Shown here: piece by piece, positions 53,174 through 63,980 of the stretch
Position numbering within the stretch: position 1 is the first letter of the stretch
How the letters are laid out: each line of letters begins with the position of its first letter
Source of the DNA: JAPLJM01 sp963708515
GTDB taxonomy: Bacteria > Desulfobacterota > Syntrophia > Syntrophales > Fen-1087
Direction: 5' to 3'
Length of the DNA: 64,000 nucleotides
Assembly (NCBI GenBank): GCA_963708515.1
Contig: CAVPSX010000001.1
Location: 37,310-101,309 of the forward strand
The notes under the pieces: generated by a model
The model's database searches: none
What the model was told of the DNA's origin: nothing
The model's input: the letters and a program-made list of their open reading frames with translations, nothing else
Position numbers and translations under genes: made by a program

Positions 53174-54087
53174 ATGATAGATAAGGGACGTTCAAATTGC
53201 GGTCAACTCGGTCTTCCCGACGTGGGACGCGAAGTACATCTTGCCGGATGGGTGGATGCGCTGCGGGATCACGGAGATGTGCTGTTCATTCACTTAAGGG
53301 ATAGAAGCGGTATTGTTCAGGCGCTCTTCAGACCGGATGGGTCATCCCCCGACGCGTATGCGCTGGCGGGCTCTCTGAAGAGTGAATACTGTGTCGCCGT
53401 CACGGGGGATGTCGTCAAGAGGATGCCGGGAACGGAAAACCCTTACCTCGAAACGGGGATGATTGAGGTCGTTGTAGAGATATGACAATCTTAAGCCAGT
53501 CCGATACCTTGCCCTTCCAGGTCTCTGAAAAGGCTATGGTGGCGGGAATCACGAAAAGCACCGGGATTGTTACCGAGGATTTGCGTCTCCAGTACCGCTA
53601 CCTCGATCTCCGGCGGCCCTCCATGCAGGCCAATCTGATCAAGAGGCACAAGATCAACAGGAGCGTCCGTGATTTTCTCAATGAACGCGGTTTTATTGAG
53701 GTTGAGACCCCAATCCTGACAAAAAGCACTCCTGAGGGAGCGAGAGATTACCTGGTGCCGAGCCGGGTTCATCCCCGGAACTATTATGCCTTGCCCCAGT
53801 CTCCGCAGATGTTCAAGCAGCTTCTCATGGTGAGCGGCCTGGAAAAGTATTTCCAAATCGCCCGCTGTTTCCGGGATGAGGACTTGCGGCCCAACCGCCA
53901 GCCTGAATTTACCCAGCTTGATCTGGAGGCGTCCTTCATTGACGAGGAATTTCTCTATGAACTTATCGAGGAATTGGCGGTCAGGATGTTTGCCCACGGC
54001 GGGATAACCCTTCCCAGGCCTTTCCCCCGTATGACATACCGGGAAGCAATCGACACAACGGAGATCAGACAAGCCCGATACCCGTTG
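53174..54087 (+). pseudogene. aspS: Aspartyl-tRNA synthetase, N-terminal half, frameshifted and cut at the repeat tip
   Basis: About 305 of the usual ~590 residues. The anticodon-binding OB domain begins CGQLGLPDVGREVHLAGWVD, with HGDVLFIHLRDRSGIVQALF. The frame breaks near 53,480 (GTAGAGATATG; one more G gives VEDMTILSQS). It resumes with LRLQYRYLDLRRPSMQANLI, motif 2 FQIARCFRDEDLRPNRQPEF and MTYREAIDT. The 20-base spacer at the tip still reads as DKPDTR, the AspRS motif usual here, in another frame. The sequence then turns back on itself. An essential gene ending like this argues for an artefact or a second copy elsewhere. Confidence 0.85.
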
Positions 54088-54101
54088 TGTCGATTGCTTC
54101 C
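54042..54101. repeat. Tip of the great inverted repeat
   Basis: GGAAGCAATCGACACAACGG at 54,042-54,061 and its exact complement at 54,082-54,101 enclose a 20-base spacer that is genuine aspS sequence. CCGTT at the switch is shared by both sides, a five-base microhomology. Confidence 0.95.
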
Positions 54102-54944
54102 GGTAGATCCGGGGGAAAGGCCGGGAAGACTATTCCGCCGAGGGCAAACATCCTGACCGTCAGTTCCTCGATAAGCTCATAGAGAAATTCCTCGTCAATA
54201 AAGGAGGCCTCCAGATCGAGCTGGGTAAATTCAGGCTGGCGGTTGGGCGCAAATCCTCATCCCGGAAACACCGGGCAATTTGAAAATAGTTCCAGACCGC
54301 TGACCATCAAAAGCTGTTTGAAAATCTGGGGAGACTGGGGCAAGAGCGTAATGATTCCGGGGATGAACCGGGCTCGGCACCAGTAGTCTCTCGCTCCTTC
54401 AGGGGTGCTTTTCGTCAGAATCGGGGTCTCCACCTCGATAAAACAGCGTTCATCGAGGAACCACGGACACACCTGTGATCTTGTGCCTCTTGATCAGATT
54501 GGCCTGCATGGAAGGCCGCCGGAGGTCAAGGTAACGGTACTGGAATTCAAATCCTCCATAACTTCCGGTGCTTTTCGTGATACCCGCGACCATAGCGAAC
54601 CTGGAACGGCAAGATCTCGGACTGGCTGAGGATGCATATCTCCCGCGCCGACCTCAATCATCCCCGTTTTCCAAGATCGGCTTTCCGTTCCCGGCATCCT
54701 CTGAGGACTTCCCCCTGACGGCGACACAGTATTCGCTTTTCAGCGACCCCGCCAGGGCATAGGATGTGGGATGATCCATCCCGGTCTGAACAGCGCCTGG
54801 AACGATGCCGCTTATTCCCGTAGAATGGATGAACAGCACGTCTCCATGATCCCGCAGCGCATCCACCCAGCCGGAAAGAGTACTTCACATCCCACATCGG
54901 GAAGCCTCATTCCCCGCCATTTGAACGACCCCCATATCCATCAT
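54088..54944 (-). pseudogene. aspS: aspS 5' part, degraded mirrored copy
   Basis: Mirrors 53,174-54,061. Blocks such as ERCFIEVETPILTKSTPEGA and SYALAGSLKSEYCVAV are readable in different frames, with many indels. The start corresponds to the ATG at 54,944, where AAAGGTGGA is retained upstream. It cannot be translated as it stands. Confidence 0.8.
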
Positions 54945-55144
54945 TCCGTTCCACCTTTATAATTGTCGTTTCGCCTGACCTTCAGCAGATCCGTCCGGCA
55001 AATCCACCCAGAAAATTGCCGGTACGTTATCAAACTGTCTGCATTGTTTCAATGGATGAATGAATATTTTTATGAAAGATTATCAAAGGAAAGAATATGA
55101 AGTGTGTACGTCTTCAAATGGTTTTGGACAGATTTCAACAAAAA

Positions 55145-55402
55145 CTAAGAGAGAGTTTCAGGGCTCATATAAACCTTTCCTGCCTTTTCAGCAAGGCTGA
55201 AAGTACGCTTCTGCTTCCTTCGTAAAAGCATCGTTTTCTGTTAATCTGCTCAACGTCGTTCCAGGACTTCAAGGTCACGTCCATGATACGTATCCGCTGG
55301 AGTAACATTCTTCAATGCCTCGTCATACCGATCGTGGTTGTAATAATCCACAAATATGAGGATTTGATCTTCAAGCTCTGATGGACTGTAATCATGATTC
55401 AT
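55145..55402 (-). pseudogene. IS3 transposase remnant, mirrored copy
   Basis: Same length as 52,716-52,973. A one-base insertion and a one-base loss a few codons apart create two stops (after ERR) and then restore the frame, so MNHDYSPSELEDQILIF and KQKRTFSLAEKAGKVY are both still in the same frame. Confidence 0.75.
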
Positions 55403-55542
55403 TCTACATGAAGCCAGGCGAGCAGAAACCTACAGCTAAGATGCTCTGCCTTATGACCCGAAGCCGCCGTCCCCTCGTCGGGTTAATGGCGCCGCTACAG
55501 ACAAGATTATCCGGAAGGGGCAGCAAATCGCAAAAGAATAAC

Positions 55543-56428
55543 CTATTCCATAACCTGCTTTTTCCTTGGAACAGTCCCAGTTTCAGATAATGTTTATAGT
55601 CCTCCTTATGATGCGTGAGAACAGCTTCCCAGGTAGCCAGGATTTCTCTCGATCGCCGTAATGTAGAGATTCTCGTCTATATCCCAGCGATGGCGGAAAT
55701 GAGCCCGGGCATATTCATAGAGATCCCCAGTTCACAGGAAAGTCTCTGTTTTCATATCGTAGAATCCAAATGTTTTTTCAAGAGGTCCAGTTGGTTGGCA
55801 AAGTTCTTGATACCCGCCTCGACGAATTCATCATAAAGTTCAGGCAGCTTTTCGAGATAATACCGGTCCGACATCTGCCCGAAGGTCGGCCGAACCCAGC
55901 ATCTTCCCCAGAAGTTCGATGGCACGCGTCGGGAAAACGATTTCGCCGACCTTCGTATACAGACCCGTACAGTTGGGGGATTGCCCGGAAGAACGGCATT
56001 TTTCCTTGATCATCCCTGAAGTGCTTTTCCACAAATTCAATGCTGCGGCTGATATGAGTCACGGTTTTCCTCCAGTACATCCTGGAAGTCGTCCATCTTT
56101 TGAATATAACCCGTATCGTGCATGAGAGCGCTGATGATAGCGAGAAATTCAACTCCTCTGGGTGAAGCGCACACCTTCCACGAAGCGCCATAGATCAGCC
56201 TCCCCAGCGCCAGCGACACATGCATGCGATGCGCCAGATGCATCATCCAGGACCGGACCGGGAGTAGGAGGAGTAGCGTCCGTCGAAGAGCCGGACGACA
56301 TCACCATATGCCTGTTCAGCAGGGAAGGAAGTCATTGTCCGACTCCATCAGCAGGGCGATTTTTTTCGGTTCCCCGAAAACATCGCCAGAGTCCTCCAAT
56401 AAATTCCCAACATCATAGTCCCTTCCAT
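55543..56428 (-). pseudogene. HD-domain protein, mirrored and frameshifted copy
   Basis: Corresponds to 51,661-52,569. HISRSIEFVEKHFRDD, KVGEIVFPTRAIELLGKML and ALMHDTGYIQKMDD are recognisable in several frames. A number of single-base losses shorten it by about 20 bases. Confidence 0.78.
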
Positions 56429-56739
56429 TGATAACCCCCTATCAACGTTACATATCCGTTCTCATAAAGGCCCAAAAGTTCATCCCCATCGCCGAGTATA
56501 CGACTAGGCCATGACCTGTTCTAATAAATACGCCGTCACAATAAAAAAATCGTGCACCATCTCAAAACCAATGTCGTTGATTTTATAGCGTATAAAAGCC
56601 GTTGTGCAGATAGCCGCAATCAAGATACCGGTTGATGACTTACTGAAGATAGGGTAGCATCGACTAACATCCAAACCGCTGATTATAGACCCTGACAAAG
56701 ACTTCAAAATGGAGCCCTACGCGCACCAGCTAATAACAA
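56429..56739. other. Mirrored gap beside the HD copy
   Basis: Counterpart of 51,354-51,660 with scattered substitutions and indels. No gene seen. Confidence 0.4.
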
Positions 56740-57175
56740 TTATTGCTTGGCACCCGTCCAATTTCCGGTAGCCGCGCTACCACAGCTACCACCGCCGTCA
56801 ACCGTTAATGCTATTGCCACTGATAGTCCCTGGTGCATTTAGTTGGCATGGATTGCCTGTGCAGCCAAAAGCATTCACAACACGAGATTGTGCCGATTTA
56901 TCTGAAATAGTGCAAGTTGCGGGCACAACTATGAGACGGGGAAGAACCGAGACAGGAACATCTTGAGCAAGTCATGACCCAAGTTGCCGTTATCTGAACC
57001 TCCGCATCCTCCTGTTCCTGAAAACGTGCCAGTCCATCTTCCGTCTGATTGTTTCTAGGTGTCGCAGTTGGAATCGGTTTCGGTGTTGGTGTTGTAGTGT
57101 TACGGCCACCCCCGCTGTTACCATTACAAGATATTGTTTTTGACGGCTGGAGATAGAGGAGGGATTTTTGCGTGG
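56740..57175 (-). pseudogene. Thr/Pro-linker Cys-rich exported protein, mirrored copy
   Basis: Counterpart of 50,921-51,353. The complement reads KTISCNGNSGGGRNTTTPTP at the linker, giving a lipobox-like Cys not seen in the left copy. GTISGNSIN and the end TGNWTGAKQ are also present, in other frames. Confidence 0.5.
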
Positions 57176-57467
57176 CAAGAAATACGATTGATCGAAAGAC
57201 GGGGACGGTGATGCGTTGGGCTGGGTATCATGATGGTGGTTTTTGGCGCGATGGGCTTTTTTTGGGCGGACTGGCCCGTCAGGTGGGCATTTTAAGCGTT
57301 TTCGGGCAGACCTTTTGCAGCACGGCCCTCTTAACGATGGATTGACTAATTGATAAACGAATTGAAAACCTGAGTTATTCAAGGTTGGCGTTTACTGATG
57401 AGAGGAAGAAATCAATAAAGAAAAGTTGTCTCATATTTTCAAATAGTCAATTCACCGCAGTATCCGA

Positions 57468-57791
57468 TGTTGCTTGAGCGGCTGGATGCTTTTATTCCAT
57501 CACGGTGACTGTTCTGAGCATCCCACAGGTCAACAGCTCTTGTGCGTTTAGCCAAAACCGGGGAGTTTCCAAATAACCTGCTTAGACGCAATGCCATTAG
57601 AGGTTGTCAGTGACCTGTGTTCTCGCAACGAGATTCATTCATTGTCTGACGTGATGTCCCGAGCGCTCCCGCAAGATCCGGACACAGTTAACCCATAATC
57701 AGGCATAAAATCCTCGCGAAGCATTTCCCCCGGGTGGGTTGGTCGCATCTTGCGATTTATTCTATTTGCTTAAACTCATAGTAAGCCTCAT
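57468..57791 (-). pseudogene. higA: HigA antitoxin, mirrored broken copy
   Basis: Counterpart of 50,287-50,613. After MRLTMS a one-base insertion changes the frame and gives a stop within ten codons. The remaining sequence is still about 95% alike at the base level, with further indels. Confidence 0.8.
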
Positions 57792-58068
57792 TAATGGTAA
57801 TGGGTTGTTCGACATCATATGCATCGCCGTCAACGAATCGGAAGCATATGCGCCATTGGTCGTTGATCGATCTGCGTGTTCTCGCTTCTGTCGTCCTTCA
57901 AATAGTGAAGGCGGTTGCTCCGGTAGTATTTGAAATCTTCAATGCACGTTGCCAGGTCTCTGTATTCGAGTCTGCGTATAGCTCTTCTAGAAGATCCGGT
58001 TTAAACCTTCTCGATTTCCCCGTTTCAAAAAGATCCTTTGTATGTTTATCAGAAAAGGTCTTTATCAT
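57789..58068 (-). pseudogene. higB: HigB toxin, mirrored broken copy
   Basis: Counterpart of 50,006-50,287. MIKTFSDKHTKDLFETGKSR to FKPDLLEELYADSNTE is readable, then the frame is lost. The promoter palindromes persist (CAATTG, GTCACGTGAC near 58,084-58,100), but the -35 box TTGACA has become CTACAA. Confidence 0.8.
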
Positions 58069-58317
58069 GTGTTTATGATAACGCGTCACGTGACAATTGT
58101 AGAGTCTATTGTGCTTCCAGGATAAATTGCGGGGGGGGGGTAATATCAAGTCAATATTTTTTATCATCACTGAATACCATTTCGAAATCTGGCAATTGCA
58201 ATAACTTTTTTGGGCTGCTCATTTCTTCCCCGTACCGCACTGCCAACAACTACAGCTTTTCTGATGGCCGGTGATTATTATTACCTATATCGAGCTCCCA
58301 CTCTTACGAACATCGAT

Positions 58318-59565
58318 TCAATATCCCAGGGCCACCTTCGCATCCTCGGCGATGTTTAACATTTCAAGGCGAACTGATCAGGTTGAGGTGAGGCACATCC
58401 CACACATTGAAGTAGACAATGGTCGTGACATAGAAGTAGGAGATAGAACAGCATCTGGGACAGGTAGCCGGACACTGCACCGTTATGGCCATATCCGAGC
58501 CTGTCCACGTAAAAGATTCCCAGCCCGTACTTATTACTGCCGCTCTGCGGGGTTGCAGTCTTCATCACCGCCACGGAAAGCGGCATTCAAGCCCTGGCCT
58601 CCGCCCTCATACCAGGCGGCTCACCCACCTCGCAAGGTCGGCCGGCGTCGAGATGATGTTGCCCGAGCCCACACTGGGCGACTGGTTGGCCAGTGTGGCA
58701 TCCGTCATCGCACTCCGATCATAAACGTAGCCCGGGGTGAAGGGGGCGCGGATCACCTGGTCCTCGTCCCGAGCGTCGGGATCATGTACGTCAGATGAGA
58801 GCCCATTCGGTGTTATTAAATTGTTCATAACGAGATTGGTCATAGGACATGCCCGAGACCCGCTCAATGATCGTACTGAGCATCGAATACCCAGCATTGG
58901 AGTAATGGTAACGTCCGCTGGCTTGGGGCAAAGTAGGATATCTGGCAGGCGGCGATGACGCCGATGAGCTCTTCGGCCGAGCAGAAACTTGGTGGTTAGG
59001 GTCAGTCGCACAAACACTGGAGATGTAGCTCTGCCCGGCGTACCGGGCAGGTGCAGGTCGAGGGGACTTCCTGGTCTTCGAAATGTCGAAATCCTCTCGG
59101 CGGTATGGGAGAGAGAGGTTTGCTGATCGTGATGCTCGCCTTGTTGGGGAGATTGTATGCAGCGTGTAGCGCGGTATGGCGTCGGGGATTCCCTTAACCG
59201 GGGATATTTGAAGTTATGAAATCATCGATGTTGAGACGTTCCCAGCTGGTCGAGGAGCATGATGGCGGCAGCCGTGAAAAGTCTTGGTGTTGCTGCCAGC
59301 ACGGAAACGGGTATCTCTGATTGACGCCCGCAGGCATACCGGAGGAGGCAAAGTGGCTTCCGGAAGGACTTTCGACATGGACAGCCACCCCGCCCTCCGG
59401 AAGGGCATGGGTCGGTTTGTACTGCATCCAGTTTGTATCGACGGAGGTCTGGGAGCCTTTTCGGCGTTCGTTGGGATATCGTTATTCCCGGAACAACCCG
59501 CCACAAAGGGCGACGATGAAGGCGATTACCATAATCTCTAAGATCTTTGCGGAGCGATTCAACAT
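58318..59565 (-). pseudogene. Serine hydrolase lipoprotein, mirrored and heavily frameshifted copy
   Basis: Counterpart of 48,558-49,763. Recognisable pieces are VAVHVESPSGSHFASSGMPA, the YSNAGY box, NIISTPADLARWVSRLV and YGLGIFYVDRLGYGHNGAVS, spread over three frames. It is about 40 bases longer than the left copy because extra bases sit in short homopolymers. Around 59,170 it retains bases missing in the left copy, so neither arm is simply the parent of the other. Confidence 0.75.
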
Positions 59566-59974
59566 TAACCCTCCTTTCACATGCACATAACTTTGCATCC
59601 AGAGCTATTGGGAACCCTTTAAGAGGATGAAATAAGCTCTATTTATCACGAAGCGGTAGGACAGGGCAAACACAATTCCTCTTTGGTACCTTAAGGCATA
59701 ATTACGGATCGTAATGTTCAAGAAATGCGTATGAGGCAGAAATACCTGCTACAGGAAGTCATAAATAACCTCAGTAGTCAAGAAAAGTTGTCTGTCAGCA
59801 TGTGCACATTTCAGCCCGCATTCAATAGTTTGGCCCGACCACTTCATCTCTCGCATTTTGCATTTAATTCAGTGACATCATGGGCAAAGATATCTCTCAA
59901 AATTATTGAAACATGCCGGCCTGATTCAATGACGGAAGTTTGATTAATGAATACGGAACAAAAGATCATCCTGT
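59566..59974. other. Mirrored non-coding stretch between hydrolase and oppC copies
   Basis: Counterpart of 48,152-48,557. The part nearest the hydrolase is almost identical to the left arm; the part near the permease is diverged. No gene. Confidence 0.5.
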
Positions 59975-60804
59975 TTATCGCAGCCTCGGGTCCAGTGGAT
60001 CCCGGATGCCTTCTCCCAGCAGGTTGTAGCCCAGGACCGTAATCAAAATCGCCAGACCGGGATAAAGGGACAGCCACCAGGCGATGTCGATGTTGTCCTT
60101 GCCGGCGGTGAGGATGTTGCCCCAGCTCGGCGTGGGGGGTTGAACCCCGATGCCCAGAAAGCTCAAGGCCGACTCTGTCAGGATGGCGCCGGCAACGCCC
60201 AGGGTCGCGGCGACGAGGATGGATGCCATGGCATTGGGCAGGATGTGGATGAAAATGATCCGCAGATCACTGGCGCCGATCACGCGCGCCGCCAGGACAA
60301 AATCCCTTTCCTTGAGTGAAATGAAATCGGCGCGGACCAGGCGCGTGATGCCCATCCAGCCCGTGAGCCCGATGATGATCATGATATTCCAGATGGACGG
60401 CTCCAGAATGGCAATGACGGCAAGGATCAAAAAGAACGTGGGAAAGCAGAGCATCACATCCACGAAGCGCATGATGACGGCGTCCACCCACCGGCCGTAG
60501 TAGCCTGAAACGGCGCCGAGAATAGCGCCGAGGAGAATGGCGATGCCCGTGGCGACAAAACCGACCTTCAGGGAAATACGGGCGGCCCAGATCATGCGCG
60601 AGAGCACATCCCGTCCCAGTTGATCGGTTCCGAAAGGGTGGGCGGACGAAGGCGCTGCCAGTACCTGAGTGAGGTCAATCGTGCTGGGGTCATAGGGCGC
60701 AATCCAGGGCGCGAGCAGCGAGACGGCAAACAGCAGCAGCACCACCAGGCTTCCGCCACGGACATCTTGTTTTTCAGAAATCTTTCCCAGAAATCGGATT
60801 CCAT
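59975..60804 (-). pseudogene. DppC/OppC-type permease, mirrored copy with an N-terminal frameshift
   Basis: Counterpart of 47,321-48,151. A missing G near 60,760 breaks the frame after FWERFLKNKMSVA; the downstream frame GSLVVLLLFAVSLLAPWIAP runs cleanly to the stop. The last two thirds are practically identical to the left copy, while the first third has replacements such as YDPSTIDL for CDPNQIDL. With one base restored it would be functional. Confidence 0.82.
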
Positions 60805-60806
60805 GG

Positions 60807-61778
60807 TTACGACACCCTGATGCGCGGATCGGCGACGGCATAGGAGGCGTCGGTGATCAGGTTACCCAGCAGCGTCAGCACGGCGCCGATAAACAGGATG
60901 CCCATCACGACCGGGTAGTCGCGCGCCATGACGGACATGTAAAAGAGCTGCCCCATGCCGGGAATGGCGAAGATGGTTTCGAAAATCACGCTGCCGCCGA
61001 TGAGCCCCGGGATCGAAAGCCCCAGGATCGTGATCCGGCAGCGACGATACTCAGGGCGTGCTTGTAGATCACCGATCCGTTCGCTCAGACCCTTCGCCCG
61101 GGCCGTCATGATATAGTCCTGCCGGATGACCTCCAACATGTTTGCACGCATGTACCGGGAGAGGCCGGCGAGCCCGCCGAAGGCCGAGAGCAAGACCGGC
61201 AGAATCAGATTGTTTGATCAGATCCCAGAATGCCGCCCCGGCAGGCAGGTACTCGTAATTTAACGACCGGATGCCGGATACGGGCAGCCATCCGAGTTGC
61301 ACGCCGAAGAGAATCATGAGCAGCAGCGCCAGCCAGAACGTGGGCATGGCGAAGCCGATGAAGACAAGGACGCTCGTTAATTTATCGAAAAGCGAATTCT
61401 GGTGGACGGCCGACAGGACGCCGATCGGAATGGCGATCGCCAGAATCAGGATCAGCGAGAGGACATTCAGCAGGATCGTGATCGGCAGCCGCTCCAGGAT
61501 CTTGTCCGCCACGGGCCGGTGATCCGTGGAAAAGGACTGGCCGAGATCCAGAACCGCCAGTTTTTTTACCCAGATCCAGTACTCGTGATAAAGCGGTTGT
61601 CCAGGTCGTACATGGCCCGAAGACGTTCCTGCGCCTCGGCGGATGCCCGCGGATTCATCTGGGTCTGAAGATCGGTGGGAGATCCCGGGGCCAGATGCAT
61701 GACCGCAAAGCAGATGATCGTGATTCCGACCAGCATCGGCGCCATAAAGATCAGTCTTTTAGCGATGTATCGCAGCAT
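60807..61778 (-). pseudogene. DppB/OppB-type permease, mirrored copy with several frameshifts
   Basis: Counterpart of 46,344-47,318. The beginning (MLRYIAKRLIFMAPML to RAMYDLDN), middle (KILERLPITILLNVLSLILI to NYEYLPAGAAFWDLIK) and end (LGLSIPGLIGGSVIFETIFA) lie in different frames. Replacements are conservative (V/I, C/V, I/V) and many codons differ only at the third base, the pattern of a related strain gene rather than random error. Confidence 0.82.
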
Positions 61779-61792
61779 TTCCGGGGCGCCTC

Positions 61793-62576
61793 ACCTCTTG
61801 TCAGCAGTTTCATGGTTTGAATATTTTTCAGACTTCGCCGCAGATCTTCTTCCGAGTGGGCTTCAAGCGTGATGATCGGCCGTCGCCGAAGTTCTTCAGT
61901 TTTCCAGGAGGTCGCCAAAGGGGAGTGCGCTCTCCCGGCGGCAGATGCTCGTCGGTGATCCCGTGATTGTCATGCAGATGAAGCTGGCCGGTCACGGAAC
62001 CCAACTGGCTGATCCAGTCTTCGAGGGGCGCTTTGGCGAAGACGTTGAAATGGCCGGTGTCAAAGCAGAAACAGAGATGAGGGGAACGCAGGGAAGAAAG
62101 CAGTTCCTTCAGAAGAAAGGGATTCGTTTCATAGACATTTTCCAGGGCGATGAGGGGATCCATTTCCTCGGCGAGCTTCAGGAAAGGCCGCCAGGTCGCG
62201 ATGCTGTTTTCGAGCCACTGATCCTCCGTGGAGACGTAGTAACGTTCGTCAAAGGAGGGATGACAGACGATCGAACGGGCGGAAAGCGGGCGCCAGATCA
62301 AAGACCTGCCGAGGCGGTCCGCGGTCGCCCGGCGGATTTTCGGATCCAGCGCGCCGGGCCGCAGATCCATAAAGGGGGCGTGGATCGTCGTCGTCAGCCC
62401 GGCAGCGAGCAGCGTATCGGCGACTTTCCGGTAATCGTCAGGGCGAAACCGGTCGAGTGTTTCATGGTTGAAGCTGATTTCCGGATTGATACGCTCCTTG
62501 AGGACCATCGGCAATACCGGTCCCGGAGCATGTGAAAGGGCATATGGATCTGTATTTTTTTCAGGATATCCTGCAT
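61793..62576 (-). pseudogene. TIM-barrel protein, mirrored and frameshifted copy
   Basis: Counterpart of 45,537-46,331. Segments FRPDDYRKVADTLLAAGLTT, SIVCHPSFDERYYVSTEDQW and FCFDTGHFNVFAKAPLEDWI are preserved with conservative changes. Frameshifts occur near 62,510, 62,300 and close to the C-terminus (around 61,920). Confidence 0.8.
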
Positions 62577-62862
62577 GATGACCACACCCGTCTCGAGTGG
62601 CGTTTTGTGTACCACAGGGGTCGCTTTTTAACAACCGGCAAATGAGACCGGCAGTATTTGATTTGGGCGCCATTGATGCGAAAGCGCTTAAGCCGGATAC
62701 AATGGAATTTCATTGACAACGTTGAATCATTCTGTTACTGAAAACAACAAGTTAATAACAACGAACTTGTAAAAAAATCTCAAAATGAACCGAAGGCGCC
62801 AATGATAAGCAGTGCGTATCGGACAAGATTGAAGCGTTGCCCATCATGATCAGGAGGTGTGA

Positions 62863-63258
62863 TTGATTCAGGATGACATAGAAACCCGTGAGCGGGTGCT
62901 GTTGTGCGTCAATGCCCTGCTGCAGAAAAAGGCCAGGGATCTGACGCTCTTGAAGGTAAAGGAGGTCTGTTCATTTTCGGATTATTTCGTGATATGCAGC
63001 GGGGGGTCCGACCGGCAGGTTCAGGCGCTTGCCGATGCCATCCGGGAAGATATGAAAAAAGCAGGCATCCTTCCCCTGGGGATCGAGGGGGAGAAAATCG
63101 GCAAATGGGTGTTGCTGGATTATGCCGACGTGATCGTTCACATCTTTTATGAACCGGTCCGCGAATTTTACAACCTCGAACAGCTCTGGCCCGATGTTCC
63201 CAGGATGGATGTGGATGTGAACCAGTCGGAACTGGCGTCACTCAATCCGGGAATGTAG
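62863..63258 (+). CDS. rsfS: Ribosomal silencing factor RsfS (right copy)
   Basis: Intact second copy of the gene at 44,855-45,250 in the opposite orientation. The product differs at two positions (Met to Ile at residue 6, Ile to Leu near residue 68 in IL/II-PLGIEGEKIG). The same TTG start and AGGAGG site are present, and the upstream 170 bases are also conserved. Confidence 0.93.
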   Translation: MIQDDIETRERVLLCVNALLQKKARDLTLLKVKEVCSFSDYFVICSGGSDRQVQALADAIREDMKKAGILPLGIEGEKIGKWVLLDYADVIVHIFYEPVREFYNLEQLWPDVPRMDVDVNQSELASLNPGM

Positions 63259-63260
63259 TC

Positions 63261-63980
63261 TTGAAGCGCTTTATACTGGGTCTGGGTGATCTCATTTTTC
63301 CGCCGCGTTGCATGGCCTGTGGCATTCTACTCACCGGGCCGCCGGATGCATCGTTCTGCGGAGCCTGTTTTTCCGGTCTCCGGTTTGTCGCCCCGCCCCT
63401 TTGCGCCTGTTGCGGCATTCCAATAGCAGGGGCCGGCGCCGATCACCTGTGCGGGGATTGTCTGGTTGCCCGGCCGCCCTATGCCATGGCCCGGTCTGTC
63501 GCCCGATATGAATCCGTCCTGCATGACGTCATCCATGTCTTCAAATACAAAGGCAAAATCACGACCGGCGAAGTCCTCGGAAAAATGATGGCCGATTATG
63601 TTTATCCGGGTTTTTCTATCGCCGATTATTCGCTGATCGTCCCTGTTCCACTGCATCCGAAACGCTTGCGGGAGCGAGGATTCAACCAGGCCGTCATCCT
63701 GGCGCGGCAGATATCAAGGCGGTTTTCCATCCCCCTGGATTTTCTGACCCTCAAGCGCCGCGTGTTCACGGAACCGCAGGTGAGCCTGGGTAAAGAGCTG
63801 CGGACGGCGAATGTCCGGGGCGCCTTTGCCGTGAAAGACGGGAAAAAGGTAGAGGGACAGAGGATAATCCTGGTTGATGATGTCTATACGACGGGAAGCA
63901 CCGTCAAGGAATGCGCCGGGGCGCTTATGAAGCACGGGGCCGCGGAAGTGGCCGTTCTGACGCTGGCCAGGGCCGTTTGA
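63261..63980 (+). CDS. comF: ComF-family phosphoribosyltransferase (right copy)
   Basis: Intact 239-residue second copy with the same product as 44,133-44,852, opposite orientation. It carries the same zinc cysteines and the PRPP loop ILVDDVYTTGST. The repeat goes on past its stop to the window edge with one mismatch in 20 bases, so the duplication continues outside. Confidence 0.92.
   Translation: MKRFILGLGDLIFPPRCMACGILLTGPPDASFCGACFSGLRFVAPPLCACCGIPIAGAGADHLCGDCLVARPPYAMARSVARYESVLHDVIHVFKYKGKITTGEVLGKMMADYVYPGFSIADYSLIVPVPLHPKRLRERGFNQAVILARQISRRFSIPLDFLTLKRRVFTEPQVSLGKELRTANVRGAFAVKDGKKVEGQRIILVDDVYTTGSTVKECAGALMKHGAAEVAVLTLARAV

Larger units (their letters stand above)
44113..54061. 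repeat. Left arm of a ~20-kb inverted repeat
   Basis: Everything from 44,113 reappears in mirror image, ending at 64,000 (TCCCGCCCAGAGTTGTA at 44,113 versus its complement at the window end, one mismatch in 20). Gene order comF-rsfS-TIM-oppB-oppC-hydrolase-higBA-HD-IS3-aspS is repeated in reverse. The tip is a perfect 20-base inverted pair, 54,042-54,061 and 54,082-54,101. The outer end is not reached on the right, so the repeat may extend beyond the window. Confidence 0.95.

Noticed and set aside
52977..53177. 66-codon frame ending in an ATGA overlap with aspS
   Set aside because: TTG start, AT-rich content, no motif; the mirrored copy does not keep the frame. Probably chance.
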